From Sisyra terminalis (Eukaryota; Arthropoda; Insecta; Neuroptera; Sisyridae): DNA of 64,000 nt. The translations under genes were made by a program, and so were the position numbers. Within the stretch, counting starts at the first letter, position 1. Each line of letters starts with the position of its first letter. This document shows, one piece after another, positions 37,438 to 49,831 of the stretch. Below the pieces are notes generated by a model. The model saw only the letters and a program-made list of their open reading frames with translations. It ran no database searches and was not told where the DNA came from. The stretch is taken from positions 5,642,001 through 5,706,000 of the forward strand of contig OY292277.1 of assembly GCA_958496175.1 (NCBI GenBank), in the 5' to 3' direction.

Positions 37438-38442
37438 TGGGAAGTATGCATCCCTTAAACTGCATGTTCAACCCTTAAAAGTGGTTTGTTTTGGGAAAAA
37501 TTTGCACAGCATGTACTGATAGCCTTGTACTTTCGATTGGCATCCTAAAAAAAATTTTTTTTAATTTGACCATTTTCGTGAAAAATCAACGATGGTTAAC
37601 CCACGGTTTTTTTTGGCGAAAAATCTTTTTGTTTCGAAATCGAAAAATATTGTTATATTATCGTTCTATACATTGTTACGAACCCGAAACTGCCTTTGGT
37701 TCGAAAATCATCCCTTATATAACGATGGTACATGCAATTGTTGAAGAAGCCTCGTTCGTCTCTCCCTCTTAATGGGAAGTATGCATCCCTTAAACTGCAT
37801 GTTCAACCCTTAAACGTGGTTTGTTTTGGGAAAAATTTGCTCAGCAAATACTGATAGCCTTGTACTTTCGATTGGCATTATAAAAAAAATTTTTTTTAAT
37901 TTGACCATTTTCGTGAAAAATCAACGATGGTTAACCCACGGTGTTTTTTGGCGAAAAATCTTTTTGTTTCGAAATCGAAAAAGATTGTTATATTATCGTT
38001 CTATACATTGTTACGAACCCGAAACTGCCTTTGGTTCGAAAATCATCCCTTATATAACGATGGTACATGCAATTGTTGAAGAAGCCTCGTTCGTCTCTCC
38101 CTCTTAATGGGAAGTATGCATCCCTTAAACTGCATGTTCAACCCTTAAACGTGGTTTGTTTTGGGAAAAATTTGCTCAGCAAATACTGATAGCCTTGTAC
38201 TTTCGATTGGCATCCTAAAAAAAATTTTTTTTAATTTGACCATTTTCGTGAAAAATCAACGATGGTTACCCCACGGTTTTTTTTGGCGAAAAATCTTTTT
38301 GTTTCGAAATCTAAAAATAATGTTATATTATCGTTCTATACATTGTTACGAACCCGAAACTGCCTTTGGTTCGAAAATCATCCCTTATATAACGATGGTA
38401 CAAGCAATTGTTGAAGAAGCCATGTTCGTCTCTCCCTCTTAG
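37438..38442. repeat. Three monomers opening the uniform 335 bp zone
   Basis: Each is exactly 335 bp. The second and third share TTTGCTCAGCAAATACTG, which replaces the usual TTTGCACAGCATGTACTG. The first two end CTTAATGGG instead of CTTAGTGGG. The third has CGAAATCTAAAAATAATG. Confidence 0.85.
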
Positions 38443-41400
38443 TGGGAAGTAGGCATCCCTTAAACTGCATGTTCAACCCTTAAACGTGGTTTGTTTTGGG
38501 AAAAATTTGCACAGCATGTACAGTCAGCCTTGTACTTTCGATTGGCATCGTAAAAAAAATTTTTTTTAATTTGACCATTTTCGTGAAAAATCAACGATGG
38601 TTAACCCACGGTATTTTTTGGCGAAAAATCTTTTTGTTTCGAAATCGAAAAATATTGTTATATTATCGTTCTATACATTGTTACGAACCCGAAACTGCCA
38701 TTGGTTCGAAAATCATCCCTTATATAACGATGGTACATGCAATTGTTGAAGAAGCCTCGTTCGTCTCTCCCTCTTAATGGGAAGTATGCATCCCTTAAAC
38801 TGCATGTTCAACCCTTAAACGTGGTTTGTTTTGGGAAAAATTTGCACAGCATGTACAGATAGCCTTGTACTTTCGATTGGCATCGTAAAAAAAATTTTTT
38901 TTAATTTGACCATTTTCGTGAAAAATCAACGATGGTTAACCCACGGTTTTTTTTGGCAAAAAATCTTTTTGTTTCGAAATCGAAAAAGATTGTTATATTA
39001 TCGTTCTATACATTGTTACGAACCCGAAACTGCCTTTGGTTCGAAAATCATCCCTTATATAACGAAGGTACAAGCAATTGTTGAAGAAGCCACGTTCGTC
39101 TCTCCCTCTTAGTGGGAAGTATGCATCCCTTAAACTGCATGTTCAACCCTTAAACGTGGTTTGTTTTGGGAAAAATTTGCACAGCATGTACTGATAGCCT
39201 TGTACTTTCGATTGGCCTCCTAAAAAAAATTTTTTTTAATCTGACCATTTTCGTGAAAAATCAACGATGGTTACCCCACGGTTTTTTTTGGCGAAAAATC
39301 TTTTTGATTCGAAATCGAAAAATATTGTTATATTATCGTTCTATACATTGTTACGAAACCGAAACTGCCTTTGGTTCGAAAATCATCCCTTATATAACGA
39401 TGGTACAAGCAATTGTTGAAGAAGCCACGTTCGTCTCTCCCTCTTAGTGGGAAGTATGCATCCCTTAAACTGCATGTTCAACCCTTAAACGTGGTTTGTT
39501 TTGGGAAAAATTTGCACAGCATGTACTGATAGCCTTGTACTTTCGATTGGCCTCCTAAAAAAAATTTTTTTTAATCTGACCATTTTCGTGAAAAATCAAC
39601 GATGGTTACCCCACGGTTTTTTTTGGCGAAAAATCTTTTTGTTTCGAAATCGAAAAATATTGTTATATTATCGTTCTATACATTGTTACGAACCCGAAAC
39701 TGCCTTTGGTTCGAAAATCATCCCTTATATAACGATGGTACAAGCAATTGTTGAAGAAGCCACGTTCGTCTCTCCCTCTTAGTGGGAAGTAGGCATCATT
39801 TAAACTGCATGTTCAACCCTTAAACGTGGTTTGTTTTGGGAAAAATTTGCACAGCATGTACTGATAGCCTTGTACTTTCGATTGGCATCCTAAAAAAAAT
39901 TTTTTTTAAACTGACCATTTTCGTGAAAAATCAAACATGGTTAACCCACGGTTTTTTTTGGCGAAAAATCATTTTGTGCCGAAATCGAAAAAGATTTATA
40001 TATTATCGTTCTATACATTGTTACGAACCCGAAACTGCCTTTGGTTCGAAAATCATCCCTTATATAACGATGGTACAAGCAATTGTTGAAGAAGCCACGT
40101 TCGTCTCTCCCTCTTAGTGGGAAGTATGCATCCCTTAAACTGCATGTTCAACCCTTAAACGTGGTTTGTTTTGGGAAAAATTTGCACAGCATATACTTAA
40201 AGCCTTGTACTTTCGATTGGCATCCTAAAAAAAATTTTTTTTAATCTGACCATTTTCGTGAAAAATCAACGATGTTTACCCCACGGTTTTTTTTGGCGAA
40301 AAATCTTTTTGTTTCCAAATCGAAAAATATTGTTATATTATCGTTCTATACACTGTTACGAACCCGAAACTGCCTTTGGTTCGAAAATCATCCCTTATAT
40401 AACGATGGTACAAGCAATTGTTGAAGAAGCCACGTTCGTCTCTCCCTCTTAGTGGGAAGTATGCATCCCTAAAACAGCATGTTCAACCCTTAAACGTGGT
40501 TTGTTTTGGGAAAAATTAGCACAGCATATACTTAAAGCCTTGTACTTACGATTGGCATCCTAAAAAAAATTTTTTTTACTCTGACCATTTTCGTGAAAAA
40601 TCAACGATGGTTACCCCACGGTTTTTTTTGGCGAAAAATCTTTTTGTTTCGAAATCGAAAAAGATTAGAATATTATCGTTCTATACATTGTTACGAACCC
40701 GAAACTGCCTTTGGTTCGAAAATCATCCCTTATATAACGATGGTACAAGCAATTGTTGAAGAAGCCACGTTCGTCTCTCCCTCTTAGTGGGAAGTATGCA
40801 TCCCTTAAACTGCATGTTCAACCCTTAAACGTGGTTTGTTTTGGGAAAAATTTGCACAGCATATACTTAAAGCCTTGTACTTTCGATTGGCATCCTAAAA
40901 AAAATTTTTTTTAATCTGACCATTTTCGTGAAAAATCAACGATGTTTACCCCACGGTTTTTTTTGGCGAAAAATCTTTTTGTTTCGAAATCGAAAAATAT
41001 TGTTATATTATCGTTCTATACATTGTTACGAACCCGAAACTGCCTTTGGTTCGAAAATCATCCCTTATATAACGATGGTACAAGCAATTGTTGAAGAAGC
41101 CACGTTCGTCTCTCCCTCTTAGTGGGAAGTAGGCATCCCTTAAACTGCATGTTCAACCCTTAACCGTGGTTTGTTTTGGGAAAAATTAGCACAGCATGTA
41201 CTGATAGCCTTGTACTTTCGATTGGCATCCTAAAAAAAATTTTTTTTAATCTGACCATTTTCGTGAAAAATCAACGATGTTTACCCCACGGTTTTTTTTG
41301 GCGAAAAATCTTTTTGTTTCGAAATCGAAAAATATTGTTATATTATCGTTCTATACACTGTTACGAACCCGAAACTGCCTTTGGTTCGAAAATCATCCCT

Positions 41401-42797
41401 TATATAACGATGGTACAAGCAATTGTTGAAGAAGCCACGTTCGTCTCTCCCTCTTAGTGGGAAGTATGCATCCCTTAAACTGCATGTTCAACCCTTAAAC
41501 GTGGTTTGTTTTGGGAAAAATTTGCACAGCATGTACTGATAGCCTTGTACTTTCGATTGGCCTCCTAAAAAAAATTTTTTTTAATCTGACCATTTTCGTG
41601 AAAAATCAACGATGGTTACCCCACGGTTTTTTTTGGCGAAAAATCTTTTTGTTTCGAAATCGAAAAATATTGTTATATTATCGTTCTATACATTGTTACG
41701 AACCCGAAACTGCCTTTGGTTCGAAAATCATCCCTTATATAACGATGGTACAAGCAATTGTTGAAGAAGCCACGTTCGTCTCTCCCTCTTAGTGGGAAGT
41801 AGGCATCCCTTAAACTGCATGTTCAACCCTTAAACGTGGTTTGTTTTGGGAAAAATTAGCACAGCATGTACTGATAGCCTTGTACTTTCGATTGGCATCC
41901 TAAAAAAAATTTTTTTTAATCTGACCATTTTCGTGAAAAATCAACGATGGTTAACCCACGGTTTTTTTTGGCGAAAAATCATTTTGTGCCGAAATCGAAA
42001 AAGATTTATATATTATCGTTCTATACATTGTTACGAACCCGAAACTGCCTTTGGTTCGAAAATCATCCCTTATATAACGAAGGTACAAGCAATTGTTGAA
42101 GAAGCCACGTTCGTCTCTCCCTCTTAGTGGGAAGTATGCATCCCTTAAACTGCATGTTCAACCCTTAAACGTGGTTTGTTTTGGGAAAAATTTGCACAGC
42201 ATGTACTGATAGCCTTGTACTTTCGATTGGCCTCCTAAAAAAAATTTTTTTTAATCTGACCATTTTCGTGAAAAATCAACGATGGTTACCCCACGGTTTT
42301 TTTTGGCGAAAAATCTTTTTGATTCGAAATCGAAAAATATTGTTATATTATCGTTCTATACATTGTTACGAAACCGAAACTGCCTTTGGTTCGAAAATCA
42401 TCCCTTATATAACGATGGTACAAGCAATTGTTGAAGAAGCCACGTTCGTCTCTCCCTCTTAGTGGGAAGTATGCATCCCTTAAACTGCATGTTCAACCCT
42501 TAAACGTGGTTTGTTTTGGGAAAAATTTGCACAGCATGTACTGATAGCCTTGTACTTTCGATTGGCCTCCTAAAAAAAATTTTTTTTAATCTGACCATTT
42601 TCGTGAAAAATCAACGATGGTTAACCCACGGTTTTTTTTGGCGAAAAATCTTTTTGTTTCGAAATCGATAAATATTGTTATATTATCGTTCTATACACTG
42701 TTACGAACCCGAAACTGCCTTTGGTTCGAAAATCATCCCTTATATAACGATGGTACAAGCAATTGTTGAAGAAGCCACGTTCGTCTCTCCCTCTTAG
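38443..42797. repeat. 13-monomer HOR, copy 1 (4355 bp)
   Basis: Thirteen monomers of exactly 335 bp. Markers in order are: GGTATTTTTTGG with TGCCATTGG and CTTAATGGG (38443-38777); GGCAAAAAATC (38778-39112); GATTCGAAATCG with CGAAACCG (39113-39447); CCTCCTAAAA (39448-39782); GCATCATTTAAAC with CAAACATGG (39783-40117); three ATATACTTAAAG monomers (40118-41122) including CCCTAAAACAGC and GATTAGAATATT; TTAACCGTGG (41123-41457); CCTCC (41458-41792); ACGAAGG (41793-42127); GATTCG (42128-42462); and CGATAAATATTG (42463-42797). The block recurs immediately downstream minus two monomers. Confidence 0.92.
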
Positions 42798-45700
42798 TGG
42801 GAAGTATGCATCCCTTAAACTGCATGTTCAACCCTTAAACGTGGTTTGTTTTGGGAAAAATTTGCACAGCATGTACAGATAGCCTTGTACTTTCGTTTGG
42901 CATCGTAAAAAAAATTTTTTTTAATTTGACCATTTTCGTGAAAAATCAACGATGGTTAACCCACGGTATTTTTTGGCGAAAAATCTTTTTGTTTCGAAAT
43001 CGAAAAATATTGTTATATTATCGTTCTATACATTGTTACGAACCCGAAACTGCCATTGGTTCGAAAATCATCCCTTATATAACGATGGTACATGCAATTG
43101 TTGAAGAAGCCTCGTTCGTCTCTCCCTCTTAATGGGAAGTATGCATCCCTTAAACTGCATGTTCAACCCTTAAACGTGGTTTGTTTTGGGAAAAATTTGC
43201 ACAGCATGTACAGATAGCCTTGTACTTTCGATTGGCATCGTAAAAAAAATTTTTTTTAATTTCACCATTTTCGTGAAAAATCAACGATGGTTAACCCACG
43301 GTTTTTTTTGGCAAAAAATCTTTTTGTTTCGAAATCGAAAAAGATTGTTATATTATCGTTCTATACATTGTTACGAACCCGAAACTGCCTTTGGTTCGAA
43401 AATCATCCCTTATATAACGATGGTACAAGCAATTGTTGAACAAGCCACGTTCGTCTCTCCCTCTTAGTGGGAAGTATGCATCATTTAAACTGCATGTTCA
43501 ACCCTTAAACGTGGTTTGTTTTGGGAAAAATTTGCACAGCATGTACTGATAGCCTTGTACTTTCGATTGGCATCCTAAAAAAAATTTTTTTTAAACTGAC
43601 CATTTTCGTGAAAAATCAAACATGGTTAACCCACGGTTTTTTTTGGCGAAAAATCATTTTGTGCCGAAATCGAAAAAGATTTATATATTATCGTTCTATA
43701 CATTGTTACGAACCCGAAACTGCCTTTGGTTCGAAAATCATCCCTTATATAACGATGGTACAAGCAATTGTTGAAGAAGCCACGTTCGTCTCTCCCTCTT
43801 AGTGGGAAGTATGCATCCCTTAAACTGCATGTTCAACCCTTAAACGTGGTTTGTTTTGGGAAAAATTTGCACAGCATATACTTAAAGCCTTGTACTTTCG
43901 ATTGGCATCCTAAAAAAAATTTTTTTTAATCTGACCATTTTCGTGAAAAATCAACGATGTTTACCCCACGGTTTTTTTTGGCGAAAAATCTTTTTGTTTC
44001 CAAATCGAAAAATATTGTTATATTATCGTTCTATACACTGTTACGAACCCGAAACTGCCTTTGGTTCGAAAATCATCCCTTATATAACGATGGTACAAGC
44101 AATTGTTGAAGAAGCCACGTTCGTCTCTCCCTCTTAGTGGGAAGTATGCATCCCTAAAACAGCATGTTCAACCCTTAAACGTGGTTTGTTTTGGGAAAAA
44201 TTAGCACAGCATATACTTAAAGCCTTGTACTTACGATTGGCATCCTAAAAAAAATTTTTTTTACTCTGACCATTTTCGTGAAAAATCAACGATGGTTACC
44301 CCACGGTTTTTTTTGGCGAAAAATCTTTTTGTTTCGAAATCGAAAAAGATTAGAATATTATCGTTCTATACATTGTTACGAACCCGAAACTGCCTTTGGT
44401 TCGAAAATCATCCCTTATATAACGATGGTACAAGCAATTGTTGAAGAAGCCACGTTCGTCTCTCCCTCTTAGTGGGAAGTATGCATCCCTTAAACTGCAT
44501 GTTCAACCCTTAAACGTGGTTTGTTTTGGGAAAAATTTGCACAGCATATACTTAAAGCCTTGTACTTTCGATTGGCATCCTAAAAAAAATTTTTTTTAAT
44601 CTGACCATTTTCGTGAAAAATCAACGATGTTTACCCCACGGTTTTTTTTGGCGAAAAATCTTTTTGTTTCGAAATCGAAAAATATTGTTATATTATCGTT
44701 CTATACATTGTTACGAACCCGAAACTGCCTTTGGTTCGAAAATCATCCCTTATATAACGATGGTACAAGCAATTGTTGAAGAAGCCACGTTCGTCTCTCC
44801 CTCTTAGTGGGAAGTAGGCATCCCTTAAACTGCATGTTCAACCCTTAACCGTGGTTTGTTTTGGGAAAAATTAGCACAGCATGTACTGATAGCCTTGTAC
44901 TTTCGATTGGCATCCTAAAAAAAATTTTTTTTAATCTGACCATTTTCGTGAAAAATCAACGATGTTTACCCCACGGTTTTTTTTGGCGAAAAATCTTTTT
45001 GTTTCGAAATCGAAAAATATTGTTATATTATCGTTCTATACACTGTTACGAACCCGAAACTGCCTTTGGTTCGAAAATCATCCCTTATATAACGATGGTA
45101 CAAGCAATTGTTGAAGAAGCCACGTTCGTCTCTCCCTCTTAGTGGGAAGTATGCATCCCTTAAACTGCATGTTCAACCCTTAAACGTGGTTTGTTTTGGG
45201 AAAAATTTGCACAGCATGTACTGATAGCCTTGTACTTTCGATTGGCCTCCTAAAAAAAATTTTTTTTAATCTGACCATTTTCGTGAAAAATCAACGATGG
45301 TTACCCCACGGTTTTTTTTGGCGAAAAATCTTTTTGTTTCGAAATCGAAAAATATTGTTATATTATCGTTCTATACATTGTTACGAACCCGAAACTGCCT
45401 TTGGTTCGAAAATCATCCCTTATATAACGATGGTACAAGCAATTGTTGAAGAAGCCACGTTCGTCTCTCCCTCTTAGTGGGAAGTAGGCATCCCTTAAAC
45501 TGCATGTTCAACCCTTAAACGTGGTTTGTTTTGGGAAAAATTAGCACAGCATGTACTGATAGCCTTGTACTTTCGATTGGCATCCTAAAAAAAATTTTTT
45601 TTAATCTGACCATTTTCGTGAAAAATCAACGATGGTTAACCCACGGTTTTTTTTGGCGAAAAATCATTTTGTGCCGAAATCGAAAAAGATTTATATATTA

Positions 45701-46482
45701 TCGTTCTATACATTGTTACGAACCCGAAACTGCCTTTGGTTCGAAAATCATCCCTTATATAACGAAGGTACAAGCAATTGTTGAAGAAGCCACGTTCGTC
45801 TCTCCCTCTTAGTGGGAAGTATGCATCCCTTAAACTGCATGTTCAACCCTTAAACGTGGTTTGTTTTGGGAAAAATTTGCACAGCATGTACTGATAGCCT
45901 TGTACTTTCGATTGGCCTCCTAAAAAAAATTTTTTTTAATCTGACCATTTTCGTGAAAAATCAACGATGGTTACCCCACGGTTTTTTTTGGCGAAAAATC
46001 TTTTTGATTCGAAATCGAAAAATATTGTTATATTATCGTTCTATACATTGTTACGAAACCGAAACTGCCTTTGGTTCGAAAATCATCCCTTATATAACGA
46101 TGGTACAAGCAATTGTTGAAGAAGCCACGTTCGTCTCTCCCTCTTAGTGGGAAGTATGCATCCCTTAAACTGCATGTTCAACCCTTAAACGTGGTTTGTT
46201 TTGGGAAAAATTTGCACAGCATGTACTGATAGCCTTGTACTTTCGATTGGCCTCCTAAAAAAAATTTTTTTTAATCTGACCATTTTCGTGAAAAATCAAC
46301 GATGGTTAACCCACGGTTTTTTTTGGCGAAAAATCTTTTTGTTTCGAAATCGATAAATATTGTTATATTATCGTTCTATACACTGTTACGAACCCGAAAC
46401 TGCCTTTGGTTCGAAAATCATCCCTTATATAACGATGGTACAAGCAATTGTTGAAGAAGCCACGTTCGTCTCTCCCTCTTAG
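42798..46482. repeat. 13-monomer HOR, copy 2, two monomers missing (3685 bp)
   Basis: The copy begins exactly at the end of copy 1. 42798-43467 matches the first two monomers of copy 1 at an offset of 4355 bp. From the GCATCATTTAAAC monomer (43468) onward, nine monomers match at an offset of 3685 bp, down to private variants such as GTTTCCAAATCG, TTACGATTGG, TACTCTGACC and TTAACCGTGG. The counterparts of 39113-39782 are absent, so one copy lost or the other gained exactly two monomers. Confidence 0.92.
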
Positions 46483-49400
46483 TGGGAAGTAGGCATCCCT
46501 TAAACTGCATGTTCAACCCTTAAACGTGGTTTGTTTTGGGAAAAATTTGCACAGCATGTACAGATAGCCTTGTACTTTCGATTGGCCTCGTAAAAAAAAT
46601 TTTTTTTAATCTGACCATTTTCGTGAAAAATCAACGATGGTTAACCCACGGTTTTTTTTGGCGAAAAATCATTTTGTGCCGAAATCGAAAAAGATTTATA
46701 TATTATCGTTCTATACATTGTTACGAACCCGAAACTGCCTTTGGTTCGAAAATCATCCCTTATATAACGATGGTACAAGCAATTGTTGAAGAAGCCACGT
46801 TCGTCTCTCCCTCTTAGTGGGAAGTATGCATCCCTTAAACTGCATGTTCAACCCTTAAACGAGGTTTGTTTTGGGAAAAATTTGCACAGCATGTACTGAT
46901 AGCCTTGTACTTTCGATTGGCCTCCTAAAAAAAATTTTTTTTAATCTGACCATTTTCGTGAAAAATCAACGATGGTTAACCCACGGTTTTTTTTGGCGAA
47001 AAATCATTTTGTGCCGAAATCGAAAAAGATTTATATATTATCGTTCTATACATTGTTACGAACCCGAAACTGCCTTTGGTTCGAAAATCATCCCTTATAT
47101 AACGATGGTACAAGCCATTGTTGAAGAAGCCACGTTCGTCTCTCCCTCTTAGTGGGAAGTATGCATCCCTTAAACTGCATGTTCAACCCTTAAACGTGGT
47201 TTGTTTTGGGAAAAATTTGCACAGCATATACTTAAAGCCTTGTACTTTCGATTGGCATCCTAAAAAAAAATTTTTTTAATCTGACCATTTTCGTGAAAAA
47301 TCAACGATGGTTACCCCACGGTTTTTTTTGGCGAAAAATCTTTTTGTTTCGAAATCGATAAATATTGTTATATTATCGTTCTATACACTGTTACGAACCC
47401 GAAACTGCCTTTGGTTCGAAAATCATCCCTTATATAACGATGGTACAAGCAATTGTTGAAGAAGCCACGTTCGTCTCTCCCTCTTAGTGGGAAGTATGCA
47501 TCCCTTAAACTGCATGTTCAACCCATAAACGTGGTTTGTTTTGGGAAAAATTTGCACAGCATATACTTAAAGCCTTGTACTTTCGATTGGCATCCTAAAA
47601 AAAATTTTTTTTAATCTGACCATTTTCGTGAAAAATCAACGATGGTTACCCCACGGTTTTTTTGGCGAAAAATCTTTTTGTTTCGAAATCGAAAAATATT
47701 GTTATATTATCGTTCAATACACTGTTACGATCCCGAAACTGCCTTTGGTTTGAAAATCATCCCTTATATAACGATGGTACAAGCAATTGTTGAAGAAGCC
47801 ACGTTCGTCTCTCCCTCTTAGTGGGAAGTATGCATCCCTTAAACTGCATGTTCAACCCTTAAACGTGGTTTGTTTTGGGAAAAATTTGCACAGCATATAC
47901 TTAAAGCCTTGTACTTTCGATTGGCATCCTAAAAAAAATTTTTTTTAATCTGACCATTTTCGTGAAAAATCAACGATGGTTACCCCACGGTTTTTTTTGG
48001 CGAAAAATCTTTTTGTTTCGAAATCGAAAAAGATTGTTATATTATCGTTCTATACATTGTTACGAACCCGAAACTGCCTTTGGTTCGAAAATCATCCCTT
48101 ATATAACGATGGTACAAGCAATTGTTGAAGAAGCCACGTTCGTCTCTCCCTCTTAGTGGGAAGTAGGCATCCCTTAAACTGCATGTTCAACCCTTAAACG
48201 TGGTTTGTTTTGGGAAAAATTTGCACAGCATGTACAGATAGCCTTGTACTTTCGATTGGCATCGTAAAAAAAATTTTTTTTAATTTGACCATTTTCGTGA
48301 AAAATCAACGATGGTTAACCCACGGTTTTTTTTGGCGAAAAATCATTTTGTGCCGAAATCGAAAAAGATTTATATATTATCGTTCTATACATTGTTACGA
48401 ACCCGAAACTGCCTTTGGTTCGAAAATCATCCCTTATATAACGATGGTACAAGCAATTGTTGAAGAAGCCACGTTCGTCTCTCCCTCTTAGTGGGAAGTA
48501 TGCATCCCTTAAACTGCATGTTCAACCCTTAAACGTGGTTTGTTTTGGGAAAAATTTGCACAGCATGTACTGATAGCCTTGTACTTTCGATTGGCCTCCT
48601 AAAAAAAATTTTTTTTAATCTGACCATTTTCGTGAAAAATCAACGATGGTTACCCCACGGTTTTTTTTGGCGAAAAATCTTTTTGTTTCGAAATCGAAAA
48701 ATATTGTTATATTATCGTTCTATACATTGTTACGAACCCGAAACTGCCTTTGGTTCGAAAATCATCCCTTATATAACGATGGTACAAGCAATTGTTGAAG
48801 AAGCCACGTTCGTCTCTCCCTCTTAGTGGGAAGTATGCATCCCTTAAACTGCATGTTCAACCCTTAAACGTGGTTTGTTTTGGGAAAAATTTGCACAGCA
48901 TGTACTGATAGCCTTGTACTTTCGATTTGCATCCTAAAAAAAAATTTTTTTAATCTGACCATTATCGTGAAAAATCAACGATGGTTACCCCACGGTTTTT
49001 TTTGGCGAAAAATCTTTTTGTTTCGAAATCGAAAAATATTGTTATATTATCGTTCTATACATTGTTACGAAACCGAAACTGCCTTTGGTTCGAAAATCAT
49101 CCCTTATATAACGATGGTACATGCAATTGTTGAAGAAGCCACGTTCGTCTCTCCCTCTTAGTGGGAAGTATGCATCCCTTAAACTGCATGTTCAACCCTT
49201 AAACGTGGTTTGTTTTGGGAAAAATTTGCACAGCATGTACTGATAGCCTTGTACTTTCGATTTGCATCCTAAAAAAAAATTTTTTTAATCTGACCATTAT
49301 CGTGAAAAATCAACGATGGTTACCCCACGGTTTTTTTTGGCGAAAAATCTTTTTGTTTCGAAATCGAAAAATATTGTTATATTATCGTTCTATACATTGT

Positions 49401-49831
49401 TACGAACCCGAAACTGCCTTTGGTTCGAAAATCATCCCTTATATAACGATGGTACAAGCAATTGTTGAAGAAGCCACGTTCGTCTCTCCCTCTTAGTGGG
49501 AAGTAGGCATCCCTTAAACTGCATGTTCAACCCTTAAACGTGGTTTGTTTTGGGAAAAATTTGCACAGCATGTACAGATAGCCTTGTACTTTCGATTGGC
49601 ATCGTAAAAAAAATTTTTTTTAATTTGACCATTTTCGTGAAAAATCAACGATGGTTAACCCCCGGTTTTTTTTGGCGAAAAATCATTTTGTGCCGAAATC
49701 GAAAAATATTGTTATATTATCGTTCTACACATTGTTACGAACCCGAAACTGCCTTGGGTTCGAAAATCATCCCTTATATAACGATGGTACAAGCAATTGT
49801 TGAACAAGCCACGTTCGTCTCTCCCTCTTAG
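46483..49831. repeat. Ten transitional monomers
   Basis: Lengths are 335 bp except 47488-47821, which is 334 bp because the T-run is one base shorter. Included are CATTTTGTGCCG / GATTTATATATT types (46483-47152, 48157-48491), ATATACTTAAAG types (47153-48156), and A9T7 palindrome types with GATTTGCATCC and TTATCGTG (48827-49496). The last, 49497-49831, has CTACACATTG and CTTGGGTTCG. These supply the ingredients of the next HOR. Confidence 0.82.
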
